DNA of 62,617 bases, taken from NCBI GenBank assembly GCA_013287505.1, contig JABDDR010000004.1, positions 1-62,617 on the forward strand, given 5' to 3'. The notes under the pieces were generated by a model that saw nothing but the letters and a program-made list of their open reading frames with translations, was not told where the DNA came from and made no database searches. Source of the DNA: Gammaproteobacteria bacterium (GTDB lineage Bacteria > Pseudomonadota > Gammaproteobacteria > Coxiellales > Coxiellaceae). A program made the position numbers and the translations under genes. Every line of letters begins with the position of its first letter. Position 1 is the stretch's first letter. Shown in pieces: positions 34,559 to 43,662 of this stretch.

Positions 34559-35788
34559 CTAATAGATAAAAGCCTTATGATGAGCGGTTTTTTTAAAATC
34601 ATTTTTTAGAATATTGTAGTCTGTGTTGTATACAAACAAGATCGCGCCAAAATCTAGATTTGATTTACATTCTTTTGTTTCTTGTCCGACTTTAACTACC
34701 CACGTTATTTCAAAATCGCTGGTTAACTGCGGTTCACGAATACCTAATATTTTCCCTTTTTTTATGGGAAACAACGCATAAAAACTGGGAATTAATTTTT
34801 TATTTTCCCCGGCGAAAGTAATATCTGCTTGAATATTCAAATCCATATCTAAGGGATTACGTCCAAATGTGTTTTCATAGACACGAGAAGTAATGAAACC
34901 AGGAGATCTAGCGCCAACCTCTAAAAATATTACTTCATGACTCTTATTGATAAAAAGCTCCATGTGATGACAACCCTCTGGCGCACCCAAGGCAAATAAA
35001 GATTTTTTGGCGAATTCAGATAGGGTTTTAAATACAGGATCATCATGTAAAATAGCCAGACTACCCAACGCCATTCCTTTTTGAAAATCGAGATTCGGGC
35101 AGGCATACACGCAACATTCCTGAAATAACATTATCTTATTTTTAACGACCATGTCGCAATGAAATAAATCGCCTTCTATAAATTCTTCAGCTTCATATTG
35201 ACTGGTTCTCGATTCATTTTCTGTAATAAATTTATCGTAATCAGATTGCATTGAAATTTTATAAACACCAAAACTCCCAGCAGCAGAAGTAGGTTTTACA
35301 ATAAAAGGAATTCCGATACGATTTGCAATATCAGTAAAAACATCATTTTTGCAGAGCGATATGAAATGCGGTGTTCTTATTCCTTTTTCTTTAAGTTTAT
35401 TTTTCATGAGAACTTTATCTCTAAAGACCTCAAGTTCTGATCCCTTTGCGCCGGTTTTGATATGAAAAAAATCTCGAAGTTTGCCCGCTAACAATATGTT
35501 CGCCTCGTCCTGACATATAATTGAAATGTCGGTAGGTTTGCTTTGAAATCTGTTGATATGATTTTTCATGGTGAGACAAACTTGCTCATAATCAAGTTCA
35601 GTTAAGAAATCATCTCCAACGCCATCAACGCCATGAATAAAGTCAAAATAGGATTTTGCAATAGCAGGAAAAGTTGCTAAATCTTGGTTGGAGATAATAG
35701 CAATAAATTGGTAATTTTTTCTATTCAGCATCTTAGAAAATGAAAAATTATCGAGCTGTCTTCTTGATATAAAGAAAACTATCTTCAT
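34559..35788 (-). CDS. ATP-grasp ligase of unknown substrate (second gene of operon)
   Basis: This is a second, divergent 409-residue ATP-grasp protein: pre-grasp domain KIVFFISRRQLDNFSF, ATP-binding GIPFIVKPTSAAGSFGVYKI (about 155-175), then YEAEEFIEGDLFHCDMVV and a metal-binding stretch VIFLEVGARSPGF. It overlaps the flavoprotein gene by about 40 bases, and the ATG behind GGAG at eight bases was preferred over one six bases earlier. Together with its neighbour it implies two successive amide or ester bond formations. No carrier protein or recognisable precursor peptide is encoded nearby. Confidence 0.85.
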   Translation of the reverse strand: MKIVFFISRRQLDNFSFSKMLNRKNYQFIAIISNQDLATFPAIAKSYFDFIHGVDGVGDDFLTELDYEQVCLTMKNHINRFQSKPTDISIICQDEANILLAGKLRDFFHIKTGAKGSELEVFRDKVLMKNKLKEKGIRTPHFISLCKNDVFTDIANRIGIPFIVKPTSAAGSFGVYKISMQSDYDKFITENESRTSQYEAEEFIEGDLFHCDMVVKNKIMLFQECCVYACPNLDFQKGMALGSLAILHDDPVFKTLSEFAKKSLFALGAPEGCHHMELFINKSHEVIFLEVGARSPGFITSRVYENTFGRNPLDMDLNIQADITFAGENKKLIPSFYALFPIKKGKILGIREPQLTSDFEITWVVKVGQETKECKSNLDFGAILFVYNTDYNILKNDFKKTAHHKAFIY

Positions 35789-37301
35789 GTTCATTCTCCG
35801 CTTTTATACTCATTTCTTTACAAATACTTTTAGCTATCACCTCAGCTTGTTGAGCCGATGAAAGCAAAAAATTTGTAATAAGCGCACTGCCTTTAATAAT
35901 AGGGCCTGCAGCATAAAATTGCTTATTATAATTATTTTCAATTTGAAAGAATTCTGTTACTTGTATTCCATTAAAATGATTATATTTTATAATATTATTT
36001 TGATTTAATTTATTATAAAATTCCTCACCCGAATGCCTTATATTTTTCTCTACAGAGGTTGCGTTAATAACATAATCGTAAATTTCCTCATGCTCATGAT
36101 GATTATGCGAAAATACCGCTCTAAAATGATTATTCTCTAGATAAATATGTTTTATCCCACGCCGCAATGATAATTTTCTCTTTTTTATAAGCCCAAATAA
36201 AATTTTAGCATTAACGTATGGAAATGCTGAAATATAACGATTGATAATATTAATTTCATTCGCTAATAATTCTTTTTTTTCGTGAAGTGACAATAACAAC
36301 CATGCATTTCCGATGAAAATGATAAAAGTCATAATAGAATCTTCCCATCGGTTCAATTTTTTTTCGGCAAGATATATATCTTCTCTTAATTGCTGTAACG
36401 CGCTATCTCTAATTTTAATCTTGTCAAGATGAATATATTGACCGGATAATAATGACAGTTCTTTTTCAATCTCTTTTTTTATAAGACGTACCGAAAGATT
36501 ATATTTATGTTTGTTAAAAAATTTGGCTTGATGCTCCACAGTAAGATATTGGGCAGGCATAAATCTAAGACAATTTCTAACAGCGGGTAAGTAACCATAT
36601 CGTGACGCCATCACAACATGATGATGATTTCTCAACAGAGCCGCTGCATCAACTGCAGATAATCGTGTCCCTATAATTAGAATTTTTTTGTTTCTGGGTA
36701 TTTTTTTAATTTTCTTCGCATAAAGGTAGGGTGATGGATAATAATGCGACGATTGCATAAGATCCTGATAGGCTTGTGGCAAACCATTTGAATAGCCCGT
36801 ACACAGTATGCAAAATTTGCTAAAGTAAGTTGTTTTTTGGGTGCGTATAACTATAAACTGTTTTTTTGGTTTGAAATCAAGGTTGATAACCCGCTCTTTA
36901 ATATGGTTAACATGGAGTGCGACCCTCTCCTCTCGTTTTAAAGAATTAATTTCAGACTTAATGGCGCATTCAATGTATAGTCCAACTAAAGATCTGGGTA
37001 AAAATGAATCTTGATTATATTTTTTTATTTTCGGATATCTTTTTTTCCAAATTTTTTCATTTTTTTTGAGCCACTTAAAAAAATCTAAATAATCAGAAGC
37101 AATGAGGGAAGTGGAGCACACACTTGTATTTAGTAAGAAGCAATCATCAATATTTGCATAGGCAAGTCCTCTTCCCAATTGATGAGGTTCAAAGATATTT
37201 ATCGTAATTTTTTCCGCTACTTTTGCCCTCTTAATTTCTCGAATAAGAGCAATTAACACAGCGGCACCGGTGGCACCGCCACCAATAATGGATATTATCA
37301 T
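35748..37301 (-). CDS. FAD/NAD(P)-binding oxidoreductase (first gene of ATP-grasp operon)
   Basis: This 517-residue protein opens with a dinucleotide-binding motif (IISIIGGGATGAAVLIALI), has a second nucleotide-binding segment KKILIIGTRLSAVDAAALL (about 205-223) and a final region AAGPIIKGSALITNFLLSSA. This is the NAD_binding_9/HI0933-like flavoprotein layout, related to lysine/ornithine N-monooxygenase folds. It could oxidise a small-molecule substrate or intermediate for the two ATP-grasp ligases. The start is the ATG behind GAGG; a TTG two codons upstream is also open. Low GC and Lys/Ile-rich coding set this operon apart from the icm genes, in line with horizontal transfer. Confidence 0.8.
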   Translation of the reverse strand: MIISIIGGGATGAAVLIALIREIKRAKVAEKITINIFEPHQLGRGLAYANIDDCFLLNTSVCSTSLIASDYLDFFKWLKKNEKIWKKRYPKIKKYNQDSFLPRSLVGLYIECAIKSEINSLKREERVALHVNHIKERVINLDFKPKKQFIVIRTQKTTYFSKFCILCTGYSNGLPQAYQDLMQSSHYYPSPYLYAKKIKKIPRNKKILIIGTRLSAVDAAALLRNHHHVVMASRYGYLPAVRNCLRFMPAQYLTVEHQAKFFNKHKYNLSVRLIKKEIEKELSLLSGQYIHLDKIKIRDSALQQLREDIYLAEKKLNRWEDSIMTFIIFIGNAWLLLSLHEKKELLANEINIINRYISAFPYVNAKILFGLIKKRKLSLRRGIKHIYLENNHFRAVFSHNHHEHEEIYDYVINATSVEKNIRHSGEEFYNKLNQNNIIKYNHFNGIQVTEFFQIENNYNKQFYAAGPIIKGSALITNFLLSSAQQAEVIAKSICKEMSIKAENEHEDSFLYIKKTAR

Positions 37302-37443
37302 ACCCAAACCTCATTATTTACACTCCTATCCCAGGTATAGCATATAAAATCGTATATTTTATTCGGTATTTCAATGCGGGTGCGCAAAACTGCAGAATCT
37401 AGTCTATAATCATTGTAGATATCATGAGATAGCGGAGGTGTGT

Positions 37444-37920
37444 ATGCGTAGTACTGTTTTTTTAATATGTAGTGCGTTGGCGTCAGTGTTGCTTACCTCT
37501 AACGCAATTGCAGCGTCATTTAGACCGGGGGTGACTGTTTCAAATAACACGAAGGGAAATTTATATTTTAGAGTAAGCAGTGGTTCATGTAGGGATAAGT
37601 TATATACTATGGTTGGGCATGGTCAAGCTGCATTTCAATTCACCCCTAAAGGTGCGGCGTCTCATGATACTTATATTCCAAGACGTCAGGGACGTCAGGT
37701 TGGATGTGTTTTAATTGCTCGAAATATCCGTTCTTCCCAATCCCCAAGATTTATGGCATTGGGTTATATTAGTGTAGACATTAACTGGAAAACAAAAAAA
37801 ATTACTCCAGCCATAAGCCACATTGTTTCTTCTCATACTTATAACATCGAGTATTCTCTTAACTATGCAGGCACTCATCGCAGCGGGACGACGATTTATT
37901 ATTCAGTCACACAGCAATGA
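37444..37920 (+). CDS. small secreted protein of unknown function
   Basis: This 158-residue protein has a signal peptide (FLICSALASVLLTSNAIA-A). The basic mature domain of about 130 residues is rich in beta-type patterns (GVTVSNNTKGNLYFRVSSGS; SHTYNIEYSLNYAG) and has only two Cys. It is probably periplasmic or released. The start is an ATG behind GGAGGTG; a -10 TATAAT at 37405-37410 precedes it. It is divergent from the flavoprotein operon, so a shared control region is possible. No family recognised. Confidence 0.6.
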   Translation: MRSTVFLICSALASVLLTSNAIAASFRPGVTVSNNTKGNLYFRVSSGSCRDKLYTMVGHGQAAFQFTPKGAASHDTYIPRRQGRQVGCVLIARNIRSSQSPRFMALGYISVDINWKTKKITPAISHIVSSHTYNIEYSLNYAGTHRSGTTIYYSVTQQ

Positions 37921-37978
37921 AAGTGGAGTGGTGCCATGGAGTGGTGCCACGCGCCTTCCGTGCCGTTGGAAAATGAGT

Positions 37979-38791
37979 TCAAACGCAAACACAAGCATGT
38001 TTTATCGACGGTTCAACGCTATTGTTGCGCGGTCTCGAAAAAAGCCGTTGCCTATCGCCTGTTTGTCTTCTTGCATTTTGTTCTGGCATCAGCGGTTGAT
38101 TCAAAAATCGCTGCAGTTCTTCCCTAGTTACTGCTGTTAATTCCATTTCCCTCGCTCTGTCTGAGCCTTCAACAACATAGGATTCAACGGCTACGCATAA
38201 AACGCCTTCCATTCGCATTTTTTGCAGGTTGTCTACCTGATCATCAAAAAATATGCAACTAGAAGGGGTGAGGCGCATGCACTCGCTGAAATAGGATGCT
38301 TTATTAAGCCGCGTATCACCAATGCAATACCTCTTTCTATCTTCGACCTTTGGACTGCATCCACTGACCGTTTCCCCTTCTACAGCGGGTGATTTTTCTT
38401 TAATCTTGTTGGCCAATTGATCTTCAAATAGGGGCAATGCCTCGTCCAATAAGATACTATTCTTATAAGTTTGGTAATATTGATGCTCTGGATTTGAACA
38501 TTCGAGACGGCTTTTGCGAATATCTTCATCAGGCCAGCGTGATGAGAGTATGTGCATTGTAAATATATCACCCTGTTCTACGATGAGATCGGCAATAAAT
38601 TCAACCAAAGCAGGATTAATATCAGTTTCTGTAATTTCTTCTTGACCTGTTGGCTTATTGGCAATACACACTGTTTCATCAAAATCGAGAATGAGGTGAA
38701 TTTTTTTATTGGCATCGCGGTGTGATTGCGTCATGCGTGTCACGTGATTGCGATGTTCTGGGGTGATGTGTAATTGACCGCCTTTGCGCAT
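37979..38791 (-). CDS. HAD-superfamily hydrolase, possibly an effector phosphatase
   Basis: This 270-residue protein carries the HAD nucleophile motif DFDETV (IHLILDFDETVCIANK, about 32-47), a motif II-like Ser in ILSSRW, and a motif IV-like pair in CIFFDDQVDN, followed by a basic C-terminal tail. It probably hydrolyses a phosphate ester. It begins 12 nt after the cardiolipin-synthase-family gene, with GAGGG before its ATG, so it is likely co-transcribed with the phospholipid genes. The HAD core is interrupted by a long insert (about 75-150). Substrate unknown; a lipid-phosphate role is a guess from context. Confidence 0.65.
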   Translation of the reverse strand: MRKGGQLHITPEHRNHVTRMTQSHRDANKKIHLILDFDETVCIANKPTGQEEITETDINPALVEFIADLIVEQGDIFTMHILSSRWPDEDIRKSRLECSNPEHQYYQTYKNSILLDEALPLFEDQLANKIKEKSPAVEGETVSGCSPKVEDRKRYCIGDTRLNKASYFSECMRLTPSSCIFFDDQVDNLQKMRMEGVLCVAVESYVVEGSDRAREMELTAVTREELQRFLNQPLMPEQNARRQTGDRQRLFSRPRNNSVEPSIKHACVCV

Positions 38792-38803
38792 TATGTGGTC
38801 CCT

Positions 38804-39937
38804 CTAAATCCAATATTTTAAATAAAGTGATAAACGTCCAAAAACACGTTGATATAATGGACGAGCAGATTGCCATTGTGTGAGATGTAATTGTGAAGAG
38901 CATGTTAAGTCTTTTAGAAATAATTGCTCCATTGTTTTTTTTGCTCGCTCGGTAAATAAAGTGATATCCGCTTCCAAATCATGCAACAAACTGCGATGAT
39001 TTAAATTACTCGATCCAATCAACATCCAATCATCCAATATTAATGATTTTGCATGCAACATACTCGGCAAATATTCATAAATTTTAACGCCCGATTTTAA
39101 AAGATTAAAATAAAATGTCGATTGCGCCCATTGTACAATCGAAATATTTGATTTTTGTGGCAATAAAATTCGTACATCAACGCCATTATTTGCCGCTTTT
39201 TTCAGCGCTTTTAATAAAAAATTATCCGGCACAAAGTAGGCATTCGTAATCCAAATACGTTGTTGACATAATCGCATGCGTCGCAATAAATTTTTACGTA
39301 AAATACGCCTGCGATGTCGCGTGTAATTTAATCGCATCCGCGGTTCAGAACGAATGTGTTTAAATGCATCCCGCAAGCGTTCTTTGATGGTGCGATGCGA
39401 CCAGGCAATATCAAATGCTTTGATTAATTCTGATAAATTAATATGGGATAATCGCACTGCGGTGTCACGCCAATTTTTCCCGCCTTCTGTCAAATCCAAA
39501 TGACATTTCGTGATATTAATGCTGCCGCCATACGCAATGGTTTGATCGATGACGCAAATTTTTCGATGATTACGTGAATTAGAGGTAAAAATTAAATAAA
39601 TGCCTTTAAATAAAAAATGTGTTTTTACAACCGAGCGACTCCAATTCCATAATTGCCACGGAAAAGGATGAAATACTTTTGTTTTAACGCCTGATTTTTC
39701 AAGTGTTCTTGCGAGTGTAGCGCTCCAATAAGGACTGCCTGCGCCATCGACGAGTACACGCACAGCAACACCCCGTTTTGCAGCAAGACATAATGCATGC
39801 GCAATACGTTTTCCAATCAGATCGCGATTAAAAATATACGTTTCTAAATCGATCGTGTGCGTGGCCTGATTAATATCTTGAATAAGCGCGTTAAAATAAT
39901 CAGTGCCATTATCAAAAATTATTTCTTCCGACATCAT
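38804..39937 (-). CDS. phospholipase D-like cardiolipin synthase family protein
   Basis: This 377-residue protein has two HKD motifs, NHRKICVIDQTIAYGGSINI (about 128-147) and LHAKSLILDDWMLIGSSNLN (about 293-312), the twin active sites of the PLD superfamily. Length and motif spacing fit the soluble, ClsB/ClsC-like cardiolipin synthases, which join phosphatidylglycerol with another phospholipid. There is no N-terminal membrane helix. It overlaps the DUF3579 gene by four bases (ATGA; a second ATG follows at once) and is followed by a HAD hydrolase gene. Confidence 0.85.
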   Translation of the reverse strand: MMSEEIIFDNGTDYFNALIQDINQATHTIDLETYIFNRDLIGKRIAHALCLAAKRGVAVRVLVDGAGSPYWSATLARTLEKSGVKTKVFHPFPWQLWNWSRSVVKTHFLFKGIYLIFTSNSRNHRKICVIDQTIAYGGSINITKCHLDLTEGGKNWRDTAVRLSHINLSELIKAFDIAWSHRTIKERLRDAFKHIRSEPRMRLNYTRHRRRILRKNLLRRMRLCQQRIWITNAYFVPDNFLLKALKKAANNGVDVRILLPQKSNISIVQWAQSTFYFNLLKSGVKIYEYLPSMLHAKSLILDDWMLIGSSNLNHRSLLHDLEADITLFTERAKKTMEQLFLKDLTCSSQLHLTQWQSARPLYQRVFGRLSLYLKYWI

Positions 39938-40212
39938 TTGTCATCTTCGCCGCAAATCTTTAATTTATTTTCTTTGGCAAATTCTAAAATAGATTGATAG
40001 AGCTCAGGATTTGATTCTTGTAACTTAGGATCGAGCAAAACACACTTTCGACCGTCTTTTACTGAAGGTTGTAACAAAGGTGAATAATGAATGCGACGTT
40101 TATGAAACGTCGATAATTGCCCGCTCATGCGTTCCGCCCAATCACTGGGGCGAAACGTTTCGCCGCTTTGCGTAACACCTTCGATAACAATTTTCTTAGA
40201 TTCATCATTCAT
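39934..40212 (-). CDS. DUF3579 family protein
   Basis: This 92-residue soluble protein has the DUF3579 pattern: IVIEGVTQSGETFRPSDWAE, then RMSGQLSTF and KCVLLDPKLQ. The family is common in beta- and gammaproteobacteria, without known function. Here it leads a unit with the PLD-type gene and the HAD gene, and is divergent from pssA with a 66-bp gap. The context points to membrane lipid metabolism but does not prove it. Confidence 0.8.
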   Translation of the reverse strand: MNDESKKIVIEGVTQSGETFRPSDWAERMSGQLSTFHKRRIHYSPLLQPSVKDGRKCVLLDPKLQESNPELYQSILEFAKENKLKICGEDDK

Positions 40213-40278
40213 GGGGTTATTATGACACAGTTTTGCGTTATGATAGCCGGCAATTATACATGAAAAGAGGATCTAAAC

Positions 40279-41010
40279 ATGTCCGATGAAAAGCAGGGTA
40301 TTCGCCGCGGTATTTATCTACTGCCGAATTTATTTACCGTAGGCGCGCTATTTGCTGGGTTTTACGCCATTGTCGCCTCAACCCACCACGCCTTTGATAC
40401 GGCTGCCATTGCGATTTTTATCGCCATGCTACTAGATGGCTTAGATGGACGTATCGCCCGGTTAACGCAAACAGAGAGCGAATTTGGCGCACAAATGGAC
40501 AATATGTCGGATATGGTGTGCTTTGGTGTAACGCCCGCATTGGTGTTGTATGAATGGTCATTATCGGGCGTTGGAAAAATCGGTTGGTTGGTTGCCTTTA
40601 TTTACACGGTTTGCACAGCCTTAAGATTAGCGCGTTTTTTAAGTATGGACGACACTGAAAATAAGCGTTATTCCCGCGGATTAACCACAACGATGGCAGC
40701 CGGATTTATCGCCAGTGTTTTGTGGTTTTGCACAAAACATCATATTACCGGCGATAGTATTAAAAGTATTATTTTGGGTGTGACATTAATTGTCGCATTA
40801 CTCAAAGTCTCCACCGTTCCTTTTCGCAGTTTCAAAGATTTCGATGCGCGCGACAAAATCCCTTTTTTGGCAGTCGTTGTGATTGTTTTAGCATTCGCAT
40901 TTATCGCACTGGATCCACCGGATGTATTTTTAGCGTTGTTTGGTTCGTATGTTTTGTCGGGACCGGTGATGTGGGGGGTGCGGTATTTTAAACCCGCGAA
41001 TAAATCGTAA
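40279..41010 (+). CDS. pssA: phosphatidylserine synthase (CDP-alcohol phosphatidyltransferase type)
   Basis: The enzyme transfers the phosphatidyl group from CDP-diacylglycerol to L-serine in the inner membrane, the first step to phosphatidylethanolamine. The 243-residue protein has about eight hydrophobic segments and the family signature DG(x)2AR(x)8G(x)3D(x)3D, seen as DGLDGRIARL followed by GAQMDNMSD. The N-terminal IYLLPNLFTVGALFAGF and the central RLARF are typical of type II PssA. The Shine-Dalgarno AGAGG lies before the ATG. It is divergent from the DUF3579/PLD unit. Confidence 0.92.
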   Translation: MSDEKQGIRRGIYLLPNLFTVGALFAGFYAIVASTHHAFDTAAIAIFIAMLLDGLDGRIARLTQTESEFGAQMDNMSDMVCFGVTPALVLYEWSLSGVGKIGWLVAFIYTVCTALRLARFLSMDDTENKRYSRGLTTTMAAGFIASVLWFCTKHHITGDSIKSIILGVTLIVALLKVSTVPFRSFKDFDARDKIPFLAVVVIVLAFAFIALDPPDVFLALFGSYVLSGPVMWGVRYFKPANKS

Positions 41011-41077
41011 GCACTACGTTTGATTTGGTTTGAACCTATTAAATGTTCGCTTTCCGCAGCGCGCATTTCGCTTCAAT

Positions 41078-41110
41078 TTTAATATTTCCCTAATAAATGT
41101 GCGATATGCT
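41078..41110 (+). promoter_or_regulatory. PmrA-type box and -10 before the 41227 gene
   Basis: Half sites TTTAAT (41078-41083) and CCTAAT (41089-41094) are 11 bp apart. They are followed by 10 nt and a -10-like TATGCT (41105-41110). The leader to the ATG would be about 110 nt. Confidence 0.65.
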
Positions 41111-41226
41111 GTCACTATAAATAATGCAATTAACGTAAAAAATCTTTAATTTTTGTGCTATTTTTATAATTAGGGATATGTGTCATTGCCGTGTTTTAAC
41201 AGTAAGTAACGATCTTTGAGGTGAAT

Positions 41227-43647
41227 ATGGCAGTTCCTGTTAATGTAAAACATGCAGTAAATGCGCTTTTTGTTGGAACGCCATCCGCTCATGACGCGAC
41301 AACTGTTGGACTGTATGATCAACTCTTCGTTACCGCTGATGTGGACACATTACGTGCTCTGCTGTTGGAAATAAAGCATAATGTTGACATCGTAAATAAG
41401 TATGCTGAGCAGGAGGCGCCTAAGTTCTGGTCGAGCAGAGAAGAGTGGTTAATGGACAATGATTGCAGTCCTTTGAAGGAATCAGCAACAAAAAGAAAAT
41501 TTTCTGCACTAGAAGAGTATCTGAAAAATGCAAAAGAAACAGGAGAAGCATTTCTAACGCAGGAGCTCGCCAGGAATCGCCGCAGAAAAACACTGGATTT
41601 CACCGCATTTAATGCCGCGCACAAACATTGTGTTAAAGCTAAAGAATTTAGCGCACAAAGTTTGCAAAAGGAGTTGTACGAAAGCATAGCAAAGGATATT
41701 TGGCAGAAACGTGAAGAGTTTCTTCAAACAGGTAACGGTCGCTGTATTTATACTGCAGAATTATTAAATGCATTGGATGATGACGTTTCTTCGGCTGTAG
41801 CTGCAGTTCTTGAAGAACGTGGAGATAATAGTATTAGTAACTTTTATTACAAGAAGAGTTATTACGAGAAGGGTTATGACGGGAAAGCGAAAGAGCATAG
41901 AGAAGCAATATTATTCGCAAAATTTCAAGAGATACAAGCAGAAAAAGCACTAAAAGTTGCACAGACCAATTCCACTGAATTTAATACTACGCAAAACAAC
42001 GAAGCAGCATCTAAAGCAAAAATTAATTATTGGAAAGCACAGTTAACCTTTCGAGAAACCATTTATAACTGTCGGACCTCCAGAGATCCTGGTGATAATA
42101 AAGCCACAGAAAAATTACAGGCAGTCAAGTCTTTGCAAAAATTTGTAGGGGACGAAATGCATGTTGATAACACAAATGGAACCATTGTTGTTAATCCATC
42201 ACTTTTAAATACCCGTTCTGATGCAACGGATGGCAAAACTGGGGAAATTCGAAGCGCAATGGATGCAATGCGCAGTGAACAGTTACGCGATAAACAGTAT
42301 GGTATTGCTAAAAAATCAGATTTGGGAAGAGAACGTGATGCCGCAGCAGAGCGGTATACAGCAAAAGCACGTGATCATCTGAAGAATCCTAGTGAAGAAA
42401 AAACGAGCTTAAGGAAATTGCAATTACAAGAAATCTATGCGGACTTGAAATTTCGTCGAGCGGATTATGCTGAAAGAATTCGTGATGGGCGAGAATATGG
42501 GACTTATGCCCTGTGGACGCTCAAGGAATTTTTTGCTGAAAGGAATTTATTCGGCTACAGCGCCGCAGATTCTGCCAGTGAAAAACTCAAAGCAACGGAA
42601 AGCATGATTAAGCAAGTCGAAGCGCTGCAGCGCCTTTTGACATCAACAGAAGCAGAAATTCGGTCCTTCGACAACGAACATGGGGATGCTGCGATGCGGG
42701 GTTCTCTTGGTGAGTTAAATAAAAAATTACAGGCACTAGCCGCCGTTGTGCTTCCTGGGGTAAACCATCGGGTTTCTTCAGTAGCAGCAGCAATTCCTGT
42801 TGCTCCTGTCACAGTTCGAACTGAACAACAGCCTACGCGCGAAATGACTTCAGGTGATCTGATGCCGGGCAACAACCTAGACCAAGATTCTAGTGGAACA
42901 CCGCGCGCTGGAACACCGCTTGATAATGAAGATCGATCGCCGCCGAATGTTTCTAAAACAGCAACGCCTGACGGTGAAGAAACACCTGTCGGAACCCCTC
43001 CTGTTGCTCCTGTCACAGTTCGAGCTGAACAACAGCCTGCTGCGCCTACGCGCGAAATGGCTTCTGCTAAGGCTCTTGACGCAGAGGGCGTGAGTCGTTT
43101 CATTGATGACATCATGGAGGCCTCGATCGCAAAGCGCGCGATCATGGATAAAATAACAACAGGCACGTCAGGTGATCTGATGCCGGGCAACAACCTAGAC
43201 CAAGATTCTAGTGGAACACCGCGCGCTGGAACACCGCTTGATAATGAAGATCGATCGCCGAATGTTTCTAAAACAGCAACGCCTGACGGTGAAGAAACAC
43301 CTGTCGGAACCCCGCGCGGTAATACATCAAGTTTTTTTAAAAGTGGTAGAGCAACACCTACAGTTACATTTGAAAGTCTGTGCGCACAACTTAAAGAAAA
43401 AGAACGTAACGGAGAAGTTAAGCAAATAGACCTCTCAGCGAATACCAATATTACGTGTCAAAGTCTTGCTAAAGCTGAGGCACTTTTAGAGATGATGTCT
43501 GACGAAAACCCTGAAATCATAGTTTCTAATGCAGCGGTAACAGTGAAAATTTTCTACAACGACACCAATAGTAACCGTGTAGAGATAGGGTCTGAACGCG
43601 TTACAGCAGCAAGAAGCGCAGGTTCGAGTAATGCATTTGACTATTAG
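41227..43647 (+). CDS. large coiled-coil protein with duplicated Thr/Pro-rich linker, candidate effector
   Basis: I do not recognise this 806-residue protein. About the first 520 residues are charged and helical. A disordered part rich in Thr, Pro, Gly and Asp follows, in which a block of about 49 residues (DLMPGNNLDQDSSGTPRAGT and following) occurs twice. A C-terminal domain of about 90 residues includes KQIDLSANTNITCQSLAKAE. There is no signal peptide. The ATG lies behind GAGGTG. A PmrA-type box, the modular build and the neighbouring unknown giant protein suggest a Dot/Icm substrate. Confidence 0.65.
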   Translation: MAVPVNVKHAVNALFVGTPSAHDATTVGLYDQLFVTADVDTLRALLLEIKHNVDIVNKYAEQEAPKFWSSREEWLMDNDCSPLKESATKRKFSALEEYLKNAKETGEAFLTQELARNRRRKTLDFTAFNAAHKHCVKAKEFSAQSLQKELYESIAKDIWQKREEFLQTGNGRCIYTAELLNALDDDVSSAVAAVLEERGDNSISNFYYKKSYYEKGYDGKAKEHREAILFAKFQEIQAEKALKVAQTNSTEFNTTQNNEAASKAKINYWKAQLTFRETIYNCRTSRDPGDNKATEKLQAVKSLQKFVGDEMHVDNTNGTIVVNPSLLNTRSDATDGKTGEIRSAMDAMRSEQLRDKQYGIAKKSDLGRERDAAAERYTAKARDHLKNPSEEKTSLRKLQLQEIYADLKFRRADYAERIRDGREYGTYALWTLKEFFAERNLFGYSAADSASEKLKATESMIKQVEALQRLLTSTEAEIRSFDNEHGDAAMRGSLGELNKKLQALAAVVLPGVNHRVSSVAAAIPVAPVTVRTEQQPTREMTSGDLMPGNNLDQDSSGTPRAGTPLDNEDRSPPNVSKTATPDGEETPVGTPPVAPVTVRAEQQPAAPTREMASAKALDAEGVSRFIDDIMEASIAKRAIMDKITTGTSGDLMPGNNLDQDSSGTPRAGTPLDNEDRSPNVSKTATPDGEETPVGTPRGNTSSFFKSGRATPTVTFESLCAQLKEKERNGEVKQIDLSANTNITCQSLAKAEALLEMMSDENPEIIVSNAAVTVKIFYNDTNSNRVEIGSERVTAARSAGSSNAFDY
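42850..43313 (+). repeat. direct repeat of about 149 bp inside the 41227 gene
   Basis: The segments 42850-42998 and 43168-43313 are nearly identical except for a 3-bp (one codon, GCC) difference. A shorter flanking unit, CCTGTTGCTCCTGTCACAG onward, is also present twice (near 42797 and 43002). The high nucleotide identity shows a recent in-frame duplication, useful as a site of length variation between strains. Confidence 0.85.
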
Positions 43648-43662
43648 TTAATAACTCTTTTG

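Noticed and set aside
37823-38140. Plus-strand frame overlapping the end of the secreted protein gene and the HAD gene
   Set aside because: It has no ribosome-binding site or recognisable pattern and is antisense to the basic tail of the HAD protein.
42555-43448. Minus-strand 297-residue frame inside the 41227 gene
   Set aside because: It is open only because the opposite strand codes a repetitive Thr/Pro/Asp-rich region; its own repeats mirror that duplication.
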